Translations under genes and position numbers: made by a program | Notes under the pieces: model-generated | Database searches by the model: none | What the model saw: only the letters and a program-made list of their open reading frames with translations | What the model was told of the DNA's origin: nothing | Shown: positions 1 to 8,643 of the stretch, one piece after another | How the letters are laid out: every line of letters starts with the position of its first letter | How positions within the stretch are numbered: position 1 is the stretch's first letter | NCBI GenBank assembly: GCA_932521035.1 | Contig: OW051492.1 | Location: 2,046,001-2,110,000 of the forward strand | DNA: 64,000 nucleotides | Reading direction: 5' to 3' | DNA from: Oscheius dolichura | Taxonomy: Eukaryota; Nematoda; Chromadorea; Rhabditida; Rhabditidae

Positions 1-9
1 CTAACGTTG

Positions 10-205
10 TTCCGAATTCGCTTACCAAAGGAGATCACATGAAGTAGTTGGAGAACAAGGAAAATAACTCACCTGCAAAGCCATGTGCCGAGGATCTGGA
101 AATAGGCATTTCAATTATGACCTCCTGGAGCCGACCATTAATGTGGAAGATGTTTCAGCCCCGCCTTCTTCAACTGTTAGTTCATTTATTTTTATTTTAT
201 CTTAG
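10..205 (+). pseudogene. Broken copy of part of the unknown gene at 3079-4115
   Basis: This stretch matches the reverse complement of about 3393-3552, one exon plus the start of the following intron of the unknown minus-strand gene. The exon encoding GNRHFNYDLLEPTINVED is nearly intact, but an unrelated insertion interrupts its first part (about 25-90). The copy ends inside the intron and jumps directly to a piece of another gene at about 206. The orientation is opposite to the parent gene. It looks like a dead fragment moved by rearrangement. Confidence 0.75.
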
Positions 206-345
206 TTTCAAACGGCAATACTTCTACGAGTACCGTTCCCCTTCTTACAGCGCCCGTGAAACGCAAAAATGGAGATATGGCGGAAACAATGGCGAGGGAT
301 CTACTTGCGAAGGCACTCATCCCCACAGAAAAATCGATCAAGAAA
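206..345 (+). pseudogene. Broken second exon of the GEGSTWEG peptide precursor
   Basis: The sequence is nearly identical to exon 2 of the secreted peptide gene at 8265-8544, starting exactly at that exon's splice acceptor. It encodes FKRQYFYEYRSPSYSARETQ, then RYGGNNGEGST. The conserved Trp of the STWEG motif is changed to Cys, one YGG repeat unit is missing, and the C-terminal SNND segment is gone. The first exon with the signal peptide is absent, and the joined upstream exon would be in the wrong phase. It is best read as a pseudogene fragment. Confidence 0.8.
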
Positions 346-440
346 ACTTGACCATCCTTTTTCCCAGTCCTTCGCTTTCCTCCAGTTAATCGATTAACAT
401 CCCCATCAGAGGACAGTATCTCGCCTCCTCCCCGGGAAAC

Positions 441-672
441 ATGGCGACGTTTCCCCTTTCTCTGATTGCTTACAGTAGTCTCATCGAAATCTTGAAAAAG
501 GTAATTCTATCCGCTCTAAAGCTTCTTGACCTATTTGTAGTGCGCTATTAAAGAAGGTACACGAATGCGCCAAACGTGCCGCCGTATGGAGGAGACGATA
601 GCCAACTCGGGGAGATTGTTCTTTCCCGCGCATACAGAAATAGGACTCCATGCTCAGATTATAGCAGAAGAC
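441..672 (+). pseudogene. F-box-like gene fragment (first two exons)
   Basis: An ATG at 441 opens a 60-nt exon (MATFPLSLIAYSSLIEILKK), a short intron beginning at 501, and a second exon containing RMRQTCRRMEETIANSG. Both exon size and sequence match exons 1 and 2 of the F-box-like gene at 5293-7038 (MNTFPISL..., ARMRQTCRQMDETIANSK). After a possible donor near 672 the similarity stops and no further exons of that gene follow in this orientation. It is a truncated paralogue, probably non-functional, in the opposite orientation to the complete gene. Confidence 0.7.
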
Positions 673-884
673 TGGAAAGACGTGGTAGGTTTTTGTCTCA
701 TCCCACAGCCCACAGTAATTTCATCGAAATAAATTGGAAGCTGAATGGGTGAATTCCTATAGAGGCCACCCATCCTTCCCTATTGGCCCGCCCTCCCTGT
801 TCCATTCTCTCCATGGGCTCATCCTCTCTGGTCCCCGTCAGCCCGTCCTCCTTACTTTCTCACCCTTTGTAATGAATGGCCCTC

Positions 885-945
885 CCTATCCCGTGAGTGT
901 GATGTAGTTCCTTCCTGTGTCCACCATGAAGATGTCCTCCTCCCA
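885..945 (-). pseudogene. Fragment of an F-box-like 3' exon
   Basis: About 60 bases beginning near GTGAGTGTGATGTAGT match the plus-strand sequence at about 5572-5632, inside a late exon of the F-box-like gene. Relative to the fragment at 441-672, this piece lies in the opposite orientation, so the two cannot form one transcript. It is another piece of the scrambled paralogue. Confidence 0.6.
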
Positions 946-1725
946 CCTCACAGCCTAAAATCTTTATTTCAGGAACTCTATGTTGATTTTTGTGATGGAA
1001 TACGGCTTTATCAGCTGGAAAGTCGAGACTCATAATGGCAAAGGCTGACTACAATGGGTGGTAATAAATTATACGGCACAAATGGTACTATTTCAGCTGA
1101 ATTTTAGGATTATTCGAGTATTTCGAGAAAAATCATGTTTTCTAGGAAAATGGGGAAAAAATGGGGAGAATGCTTATTATACGACCTTCTTTTGTTGTAA
1201 TGATGAAAAGAGACGGCTACATGAAGTTTAGAAGTAATACAATCGGGGATTTGAAAGAAAACCATGCATTTCAATTCAAAAGAAGACTGACCTTTTACTC
1301 ATCGATATTTCCATCGAAGACAGTGTTTCCTTCACTAAGAGAACTTATTGGGCATGAAGTAACAATGAAACAAGTAACAAAACACCAACGAAAAGATGGA
1401 TTTCAATATTTCTCACCTGAATTTTGAGAAGATCCCAGAAGAAGATTGCGAACGTCAAAATTGCAGTTGAAAACCGCGGCGAATCACCTGAATTTCAAAT
1501 TTTCAAGCCATGTGAAAGTAATTTTGCCTTTTTTTTCTCTCTCGCACACCGTTTCTTGCTGCTTGTTTTTGCCAAAAAATGAGGTGGATATTGTAAACCT
1601 GATCCAACTTTTGATACTCGAAATATAGTCAAACTAATGCAGTAGTATTGTTTTTCTTCTTTTTGTGTTCTTCTTCCAGTTTCTTTATCTTTTTATATTT
1701 TTTTCAGCCTTCCCTGCCCGTTGAG
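946..1725. other. AT-rich intergenic stretch
   Basis: No convincing exon is seen. Short open frames at 1161-1427 and 1446-1628 have no recognisable motifs. The last bases before 1726 form a polypyrimidine tract ending in TTTTTTCAG, a likely trans-splice or cis-splice acceptor for the next gene. Confidence 0.4.
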
Positions 1726-2523
1726 ATGTTCATCCGCTCGTTAATCGTCTGCTCATTTCTGATGGGAGCTGTTTTCGCTGGTAATATCGACAAAGCGAGG
1801 AAAGATTTTGCTACTTCTGTTCCATCGAAAGAGATCGTGATTTCATCGGAAGAGGTCGAGATTTCTACCGAAAACAAGGATCAAATTTTAGTGAGCTTAC
1901 TTTATTTGTTTTTCTTTGAAAAATTGCTGGCTAATGTATTTAGTAGATACTATTCCACCGTACACATGCACCAGCCACCAATTGTTTTTTTTCGGAAGAC
2001 GCCTCTAAGGGCATTTGACCATGCTGATCACATTTTACTTGATTATTCTTATTGCTTATTTCGGCGCTGTGGTCAGCATGGTCAAAAGACTTCTAGACAA
2101 GCTTGTTCAAATTTGGTGGCTGAGAAATTTAGTATGGAATAGTAACTTTTAGTTTAGCTTTCGATTCTAAAGCCATGAATTTTCAATATCTCAATCATTT
2201 AGCTCCTCATTATCATCTTGTTTTCAGGAAGACATCGACATCATAAGACGCCAGTACCTCGACCTCCGCAACAAATACAATGTCTGGATGGAAGATCCCT
2301 ACCATAGGAATGTCATAGCACCTGCTGCAATTGGAGCAGTCTCTGCCCTCGTGACGATGATCTTCCTCTGCATTCTTTTCTGCTGGTGCAAGTAAGCTTA
2401 CATTTTAACGTGTGTTCATTTTGATTTTCCAGAAGATGCATCTCCACGCGTCTCGGCTACAGGAACCTCAACGAATCACAGACTGGATGGTTTGGACCTC
2501 GCAACGCCTCTCACGACTCCTGA
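1726..2523 (+). CDS. Small secreted/type I single-pass membrane protein, unknown function
   Basis: Three exons (1726-1890, 2228-2391, 2433-2523) give a 139-residue protein and the frame closes exactly. Residues 1-18 (MFIRSLIVCSFLMGAVFA) are a signal peptide. A lumenal part with acidic and Lys-rich stretches follows, then RRQYLDLRNKYNVWMEDPYH, one transmembrane helix (IAPAAIGAVSALVTMIFLCI, about residues 85-108) and a short basic cytosolic tail ending in a Gly/Asn-rich segment. The start is chosen because a TTTTTTCAG acceptor lies 19 nt upstream and the signal peptide begins there. No family is recognised. Intron 1 holds a 14-bp inverted repeat (2014-2027 and 2073-2086). The signal peptide, helix and splice phases are seen; membrane topology is inferred. 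Confidence 0.75.
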
Positions 2524-3078
2524 TTACATTAGTTTTATTTAGTTTGTCAAGTTTTATCCGATTATTAAATACTTTTAACTATTTTTTTGTCTTTTGCTAT
2601 AGCATAGCCACTAATGGTGTAATGCCAGAGAAACCGTGAACGAACGGTAAGGCACTTGCTCGTGTGCGAGACTCGGATAGCGGACAGCGAGCCTTCTTCA
2701 ACTTCTTGGTAGCGAAGATGGAGCCGCTCTTCTTGGCTAGAATATGTCTTCCGTATGAATTCGTGCTCGTTTCCTTCTTTTCCGGGTTGCATATACCTTG
2801 CCGTCGTTCATCTACTGCCCCCTCCCTTTTCCGACCAATTAGCAATGTTGCTCTACATCTACCATTGTTGTTTCTATTAGAACATAGGACCTTTTTTTAG
2901 AGTAAAATTCTTATACCACAAATCAAATCGACAACGACACGAAAAAAAGACAAGCGAACAAAGGAAACTTGTGGACAAAAACACAATAAAAAGCAGGCTA
3001 TATAGCCAAGGAGAAGAGCGACACCGCTCCGACAGGTGGAGCAACTCTCCCAAATATGGGAAAAACTAAAAAGGTGCA
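2524..3078. other. Intergenic region between convergent genes
   Basis: Overlapping open frames exist on both strands (2565-2900), some with Lys-rich translations, but they have no splice structure or recognisable domain. The segment 2890-3070 is A-rich. Nothing firm is supported. Confidence 0.35.
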
Positions 3079-4115
3079 CTAACCGAGGGAATTCTTGGGG
3101 CTGTCTTGGTTCGCTGTCTTCTGTGGCTCCGGTACACCGGCAATAGCTCCTGTGGTTATAGAAGAAGATGTGGCAATACCGTTATCAGCAGGATCGCGAA
3201 GAGAGACAGCTCCATCATGTACACCAGAACCATCATGAACAACAGAACACGCTGTGGAGAGAATCTGAAAAACTTGATTTTGTCCACTGGCTGTAAGCAC
3301 GCGCAACTGCAAAAGCGAAACGAAAAATTCAAAGAAAGCCTCGATTTCGCTATTTCATTCCATTTTCTACTATTCTTGTCCGCTTTTTCAGAAGATAAAA
3401 TAAAAATAAATGAACTAACAGTTGAAGAAGGCGGGGCTGAAAGATCTTCCACATTAATGGTAGGCTCCAGGAGGTCATAATTGAAATGCCTATTTCCAGA
3501 TCCCCGTCCTTTGGCATACGGTGTATCTTTTGGAGGTTCTTTTGTCAGCGAATTCGGAATAAATTTCGCCTTTGACGAGCTGGCATCTACTGATCGTTGT
3601 TGCTTCTTCTCTTCGTCTCTTTTTCTGAAAGAAAGTGGCTAAATAAAATTCAAACGGTACAGCTCACTCTTTTTCATGTTTATAATACTCTTTTGCATGA
3701 CGAGATTTCGTGTCGTCCCATTCGGATTGGGTAGCTGTGCGATGTTCAGCTTCTAAAATTAGATTTAACGAGCTTAATGACATAGCGAAACCTGTCTGGG
3801 AACAGATAACAACCGATCTACTGATTCCTTCTCTTTTACAATATACAAAGAAACGCTCCGCCTCTCCAGTCAAATTGATCCATGCCTCAAAAAAGGCGAA
3901 TGGCTCTACGACATAATCCGAAACAAGCTGAATACGTTATATGGCAGACCATGAAAGCATACCATATGAACCTCGATGTGATATTTATAGGTACGATTTG
4001 GCGCCTCTCCGATGCCATAAAAATCATCAGGCTGAAAATTAAAGGTATGTAAAAAGCAATCACCCACTTCGTTTAGAGGAAAGTTTGCCGCTAGGCATTT
4101 TACTGGTGTAACCAT
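3079..4115 (-). CDS. Unknown multi-exon protein with a chimeric last exon
   Basis: About six exons can be chained in frame. Exon 1 is 4068-4115 (MVTPVKCLAANFPLNE) and exon 2 is 3963-4031 (PDDFYGIGEAPNRTYKYHIE...). Later exons give DYVVEPFAFFEAWINLTGEA, a charged stretch (TQSEWDDTKSRHAKEYYKHE, KERDEEKKQQ) and HFNYDLLEPTINVEDLSAPP. The last exon ends KNSLG-stop at 3079. The middle is a probable helical, charged region; the end is Ser/Thr/Pro-rich. No family is recognised and no signal peptide is visible. The last exon contains IATSSS-TTGAIAG, matching the final exon of the IFI27-like gene at 7669-7969 over about 44 bases, so it may have captured a piece of that gene. A fragment of this gene lies inverted at 10-205. 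The start is the first ATG of the open frame. Confidence 0.65.
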
Positions 4116-5292
4116 ACTGATCTATAATGATAGATATTTGAAAATGAAATGCAAGCGACTATTTGAGAAAAAAATACACATTTAAAACTATAAAAGATTT
4201 TAAAATTTTAAAATGGGCTCATAAAATTTCAGTCCAATACCTAGTGTATCTTATACAGCTAGATCTCGAGAGCAATCTCTAAAAAGAAAAATGCGTTTGT
4301 AAAAGCGATGGCAAAAAAGGTAGGCGAGACAGACAACCAGAAGAGACTGAAAACCAAAAACCACGCGCGCGGCGAAACGCTCACTGGAGCGCGAGTACTA
4401 AAGGCGCGCGCGTTCAAACACTATTAGGTGCGGCCAAAAGTCAATTTGGCTTTTTCGCCGCAGCCCGTGGATCAATTTCGATCATCTTTTTTTAGAAGTT
4501 AGCACCCGGGCTGAAAAAAAATCAACACTAAATTTCAGAACTGGAGGATTAGTGGAAACATTCGAAAAATCCAGAATGAACTTTTGAATTTTGCATCTTT
4601 TGAGGATTTCTCTTGAACTAGACATTTTCAGATGAAAATTTCTATTGCAAAAAGCTCGTCGATTCCTTTTTGCTTTTTTTTCTATTCATCCTTTTTATTT
4701 GCTTTTGTATTTTATGCATAAAAACTAGGTTTTTTCCTCTAGAAATTTGAATTTCGCGATTTGTGTGAAATTACAATTTGACCTATGGATCGCTGGCGGA
4801 GTTCATCGCACCCGTGTCGCGCTTTTTGGCCTACTCTATGGCTAGAAATGATTTTTCCAGTTGTTTTTGATGTGCTCTCTCTTTCGGTGCATGTTTCAGG
4901 CCAGTGAAGATTATACATACTTTGCAGCGTTTTGTTCAAAACTGGCCCAGAGGCGGGTCACGGTTATAATTTCTGATTTAAAAAAATGGTTTTTACATCA
5001 AACGCACACCACATCAAAAACTCCCCCTCCTCCTCGTCGGCTCGTCCTCGCGGCCAATTCGCCTTCCCCCCTGCCTCGCCCATCGGTTCATCCTCCCTGA
5101 TGGCTCGTCCTCCTTGTTGTCCCATCCTCCCTATTGGTTCGTCGTCTCTGCTCACTTCTCCTTCCAGATTGTCCATCCCTCCTGGTAGGTTGTTGTGCAT
5201 TGGACCTCTTGACAGACTATATAGTTTTTTTAAATTTTATTCAAGGTCTAACGACGCCCCAAAAGACAAGTACAAAAAAGGCTTCATTATGT
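4116..5292. other. Intergenic region with GC-rich patch and CATCCTCCC repeat tract
   Basis: No gene is seen. A short CpG-rich patch (about 4360-4470, with CGCGCGCG runs) lies upstream of the minus-strand gene starting at 4115 and may be part of its promoter. From about 5020 to 5190 there is a degenerate pyrimidine-rich repeat of the type cgtCCTCCctgttggtccc, also seen near 770-870, 37460-37570 and 38560-38800. A 44-bp piece of the foldback repeat of 6424-6755 lies at about 5211-5254. Confidence 0.4.
5211..5254. repeat. Partial copy of the foldback repeat
   Basis: The sequence around ACTATATAGTTTTTTTAAAT followed by TTATTCAAGGTCTAACGA matches the centre of the foldback element at 6424-6755. 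It lies just downstream of the stop codon of the F-box-like gene, possibly in its 3' UTR. Confidence 0.6.
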
Positions 5293-7038
5293 TCAACCCG
5301 GTGGTAGTTTTTGAACAGAGTACGTAGAGGAGACATATACCAACATTGCCTCCACGGAGGCCCGCACCATCTCATAGCTGTCCCGGTGTTCCTCGACATG
5401 GCCGTAGAGGCAGGAGGCATCGTAAGGCACCGTCTCGGGCAGGAAATCTTCGACCCATTCGGCCACAACGCTAGCGACATCTTCCTTCGTAGTCCGACGA
5501 CCAGTACAGTAGTGCTAAAATAGCGTAACGGGAAGAAAATGAGGAACAGACCCCTTCAAGGCAGGGATGCCCGGTGAGTGTGATGTAGTCCCTCCCCGTG
5601 TCCACCACAAAGCTGTCCTCCTCCTGAAATGGCCTCTTCCTCTGGCTCCCGGTGCCCCCGCCTACCGTAATCCCTCGAACCCTCCATTTCTCGAGGTCCA
5701 ATTCCTCTATCTCACTCGGCGACAGGAAGCTTTCCCTCTCATAAAATGGTAGTTGGAAGAATCGTAAAGGAGAAGGGGAGCCGACGAAGAACAGCTGAAG
5801 AGACACAGTTAGACAGCCGGGAGGAGAGGTTACCCGGATGAGGGGGGCCAGCGAGGGGATGGCCGTCTTCTCCTCTAGTTGGTCTATCCGAATCGCCTTA
5901 TATTGGGCTAAAACGGCGGCATAGTCCGGGGGAAGCCAGTCACATCGCTGCACTTGAACATCCTTGCAATCCTGAAAAATAACAGCTGAAATGGGTGGCG
6001 ACTCTCAAAAAGGGACCGCTACCAGGCTCCTCAACTTCTCAAATGGTAAACTTAGGCATTCGGGTTTTCCTCCATAGCCTTTCCAGGTGATTTTAAGTGG
6101 ACGAAAGAGTTTTATCAATAAATTCAGATCGCACCCCCATGCCCATTCATCAACAATAATTAACATGTTGCATTTTAGCCTGGCTTGATTGGAAAACGGA
6201 AGGCACACGTTATCACTCTGAAGATCTTGCTGAAATATATAATCGCTAATTTACACAGAATTCCTACTATATCCTGGTGAGGTACTACATATATTGTATC
6301 GAATATAGCCGATTGTATAGCGAATGGGTTCATGGATCGCGCATTCAATACAAAACCAATACGTTCACCACGGAGAGAGAAAGCCCGATAGACACATCCG
6401 TCAAAATACTGAATAATATTTTTTATAGTCTGTCAAGAAAAAAGACGACATTCAAGGTCTAACTCACCAAGAACAAATTTTAGTGGTGGGGCGCACTGAC
6501 AGATAATTTTCGAGCGGCCAAGAAGAAATCGTTAGACCTTGAATGTCGTCTTTTTTCTTGGCAAACTATATATAGTTTTTTTTATTTTATTCAAGGTCTA
6601 ACGATTTAGCCGCGAGCCGAACTTACTGGCCTTTTTTTCTTCTTGGCCGCTCAAAAATAATCTGGCAGTTCGCTCCATCACTAAAATTTGTTCTCGGCCA
6701 GTTAGACCTTGAATGTCGTCTTTTTTCTTGACAAAACCTTGAAAAAAAAACTATAAGCTCTTTAGCCGATTCTCTAATAATAACACAATATACCGCTTCT
6801 TCTAATGGTACTCCTTTCAAATGAACAAACAGTGTATCATTTTGATACAACGGAAAAGATAATTCCTTTGAGTTGGCTATCGTCTCATCCATCTGGCGAC
6901 AAGTTTGTCGCATACGAGCAGCTTCTACGAATGTCAACTACAAATATTCCAAGTCTTTATAAATATAGTCTAAATTACCTTTCCTAATATCCCAAGGAGA
7001 CTGCCGTAAGGAGCTAGAGAAATGGGAAAGGTATTCAT
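5293..7038 (-). CDS. F-box-like protein, nematode type
   Basis: Exon 1 (6979-7038, MNTFPISLAPYGSLLGILGK) and exon 2 (from 6937, LTFVEAARMRQTCRQMDETI) together resemble an F-box: a hydrophobic FPxSL start, then a helix ending in LRxxCRxM. F-box proteins are substrate adaptors of SCF ubiquitin ligases, so a role in protein turnover is inferred. Later exons give GERIGFVLNARSMNPF (about 6275-6430), DEWAWGCDLNLLIKLF (about 6010-6240), DWLPPDYAAVLAQYK (about 5560-5965) and a last exon ending YSVQKLPPG-stop at 5293. These may form a substrate-binding region but I cannot name the domain. A foldback element sits in the intron between exons 2 and 3. The 5' exons are AT-rich and the last two clearly GC-rich. 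Broken paralogue pieces lie at 441-672 and 885-945. The F-box assignment is moderately sure. Confidence 0.65.
6424..6755. mobile_element. Foldback (MITE-like) element in an intron of the F-box-like gene
   Basis: Two arms of about 110 bp are inverted copies: 6425-6530 and about 6635-6745. Both begin near GTCAAGAAAAAAGACGACAT and run through TTCAAGGTCTAACT and GAACAAATTTTAGTG to GAGCGGCCAAGAAGAAA. The spacer has its own nested inverted repeat (TCGTTAGACCTTGAAT and ATTCAAGGTCTAACGA). The outer ends carry TATAGT, compatible with a TA target duplication. No transposase is encoded, so it would be non-autonomous. A partial copy is at 5211-5254. Confidence 0.75.
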
Positions 7039-7668
7039 ATTTATTGGAGGAGACAAACAAACTGATGGAAAAATAATCGATTACTTTGAAGAAAGCGAAG
7101 GAGGCAAAAAATGCCAAGAAAACACGGAAACATCTGCTCTCTCCATATTTCAGCTGGCAGTTGATCATTCGGGCATTGTTCTTCTCTTTCAATAATCTCC
7201 CAATAAAATAAACGACAAAGAACTCTACGGTTTTATGTCTCTTCAGTGTTTCAGTTGATCGAAGATTTATTCAAATTCTGTCAAATTGTACCTATATGGG
7301 CTGTGTGACTCAATATTATATAGAAAATTGTGTAGCTTTCCCCCTCGATTTCTCTTCTGATTTATGTAAATTTGGTGTTCCTTTATCGAATGCCATACAG
7401 GAATAGCTTGCAATGGAGAATTCATCCATTATTCAGAGAGAAAAGAATGGATCGGCTCTCAAAAATCAGCTGTTCGAATCATTTTTGCCTTCAGTCCAAA
7501 AGGTTACATAACCAAGATGCTCGCTTGACTGCTTTCATTCAGTGTTATTCTAATTATGTCCACTGCTTTTTCTATTTTACAAAGCCATTTGACGAGAACT
7601 CTTCTCTTTCTATAATGGATACCTCGTTTCTCCTATGTAGATTATTTGCTTTGTTTCAGAAAAATAAA
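7039..7668. other. Intergenic region between divergent genes
   Basis: This is the shared upstream region of the F-box-like gene (-) and the IFI27-like gene (+). An open frame runs from 7372 into the IFI27-like gene, but its upstream part has no recognisable motif. A TTGTTTCAG acceptor-like site at about 7651-7659 lies just before the ATG at 7669, consistent with trans-splicing or a 5' UTR intron. Confidence 0.4.
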
Positions 7669-7969
7669 ATGGGCATCATTACTGCAGCTGCTGCAGTTAC
7701 CGCAGTTGGTCTTGGAAGTGCCGTGGTAGTTCCCCTGGCCGTCGCCGGATTAGGCTTTGGAGCCGCTGGAATTGCAGCCGGAAGTACAGCTGCTTGGATG
7801 ATGTCTCTTGGAGGAGGTTAGTTAACTGGCTTTCTCTAATATACAATTTTCAGGAGCAACTCCCGTGATTGTCGCCACGATGCAGTCCATTGGAGCAACT
7901 GGTGCCATTGCAACATCTTCTTCTGTAGCCACAGGAGCCATTGCCGGACTTGCAGCGCTCATCATCTAA
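7669..7969 (+). CDS. IFI6/IFI27 (ISG12)-like small membrane protein
   Basis: Two exons (7669-7816 and 7854-7969) encode 87 residues with a 37-nt intron, and the frame closes exactly. The protein is almost entirely Ala/Gly/Val: GLGSAVVVPLAVAGLGFGAA, then GIAAGSTAAWMMS, then ATPVIVATMQSIGATGAIAT and a hydrophobic C-terminus ending in GAIAGLAALII. This pattern of glycine-rich helices is that of the interferon-inducible 6-16/27 family. Vertebrate members sit in mitochondrial or nuclear membranes and affect cell death. In this organism the function is unknown, and regulation by interferon would not be expected in an invertebrate. The internal ATG at 7669 is chosen because it starts the family-like region and follows an acceptor-like site. 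Confidence 0.85.
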
Positions 7970-8264
7970 AGAAGCCTCCAGGTGTAAATTTCTTATTTGT
8001 TTTTGTAATATCTTCCAAATTATTTTCATAAAAATCGTCCGCTTATTAATATTCTTCTTCTAATTTTTCGTTCCTATAACAGCTGATAGAAGAAAAAAGA
8101 TCGCACCGTTTCAATTGCACTCGTGCTAATCCATCAAGACGGCTGACAACTAGAACGAGATTTGTTTCCTTGGATCTCCTACGAATCGTGCTATTTCCTT
8201 CAAATGAGTTTTTGTTCCTAGCTGGGTATAAAAGACCAAAACTAATTGGATTTGCCATACAAGC
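7970..8264. other. Short intergenic gap with promoter of the peptide gene
   Basis: An AATAAA-poor, AT-rich stretch follows the IFI27-like gene. The 3' part carries the TATA box of the next gene. Minus-strand open frames here have no support. Confidence 0.4.
8227..8234 (+). promoter_or_regulatory. TATA box of the GEGSTWEG peptide gene
   Basis: A consensus TATAAAAG begins 38 bases before the ATG at 8265. With the usual spacing of about 30 bases, the transcript would start within a few bases of the ATG. The same TATAAAAG precedes the paralogue at 37952 and the Cys-rich peptide gene starting at 36476. Confidence 0.6.
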
Positions 8265-8544
8265 ATGCATCTTCCTGTTTCTATTCTTCTAGTTTTCACA
8301 TTAATTGCTGCAGCGTTGAGCAGTCCCGCGTTCCGGTAATCATTTCTCATCCTTGAACAAATAATCCAATTTTAGTTTCAAACGGCAATACTTCTACGAG
8401 TATCGTTCCCCTTCTTACAGCGCCCGTGAAACGCAACAATGGAGATATGGGGGATATGGCGGAAACAATGGCGAGGGATCTACTTGGGAAGGTACTCATC
8501 CCTACAGAATTTCTAACAATGATCTAGCCTTTGGTGGTAAATAA
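8265..8544 (+). CDS. Secreted peptide precursor, GEGSTWEG family (member 1)
   Basis: Two exons (8265-8335 and 8376-8544) encode 79 residues and the frame closes exactly. The first exon is a signal peptide (MHLPVSILLVFTLIAAALSS). The dibasic site in FKRQYFYEYRS begins the mature part, where Gln after KR could form pyroglutamate, a common feature of processed peptides. The mature part is rich in Tyr, Arg and Gly and contains WRYGGYGG, NNGEGSTWEG and RISNNDLAFGGK. A second intact member at 37952-38257 keeps RRQ, WRYGG, GEGSTWEG and SNND, and a broken exon copy is at 206-345. It may be a neuropeptide-like, antimicrobial or cuticle-associated secreted peptide; the role is unknown. The signal peptide and shared motifs are seen, the processing is inferred. 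Confidence 0.8.
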
Positions 8545-8643
8545 AAATTTTATTTAAAAAGGCACCGGAACTGGCAATTATACAACCTGACAAATGACTA
8601 TATGTACAGAATCACAGTGGGAATGTTGAATAGAAAAATATGA

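Noticed and set aside
2640-2700. Possible tRNA-like stem sequences near 2640-2700
   Set aside because: No T-loop (GTTCRAATC) or acceptor pairing could be found; elsewhere in the window no tRNA signature was seen either.
2597-2845. Lys-rich minus-strand frame resembling a basic protein end
   Set aside because: No known family, no splice context, and competing open frames in other frames.
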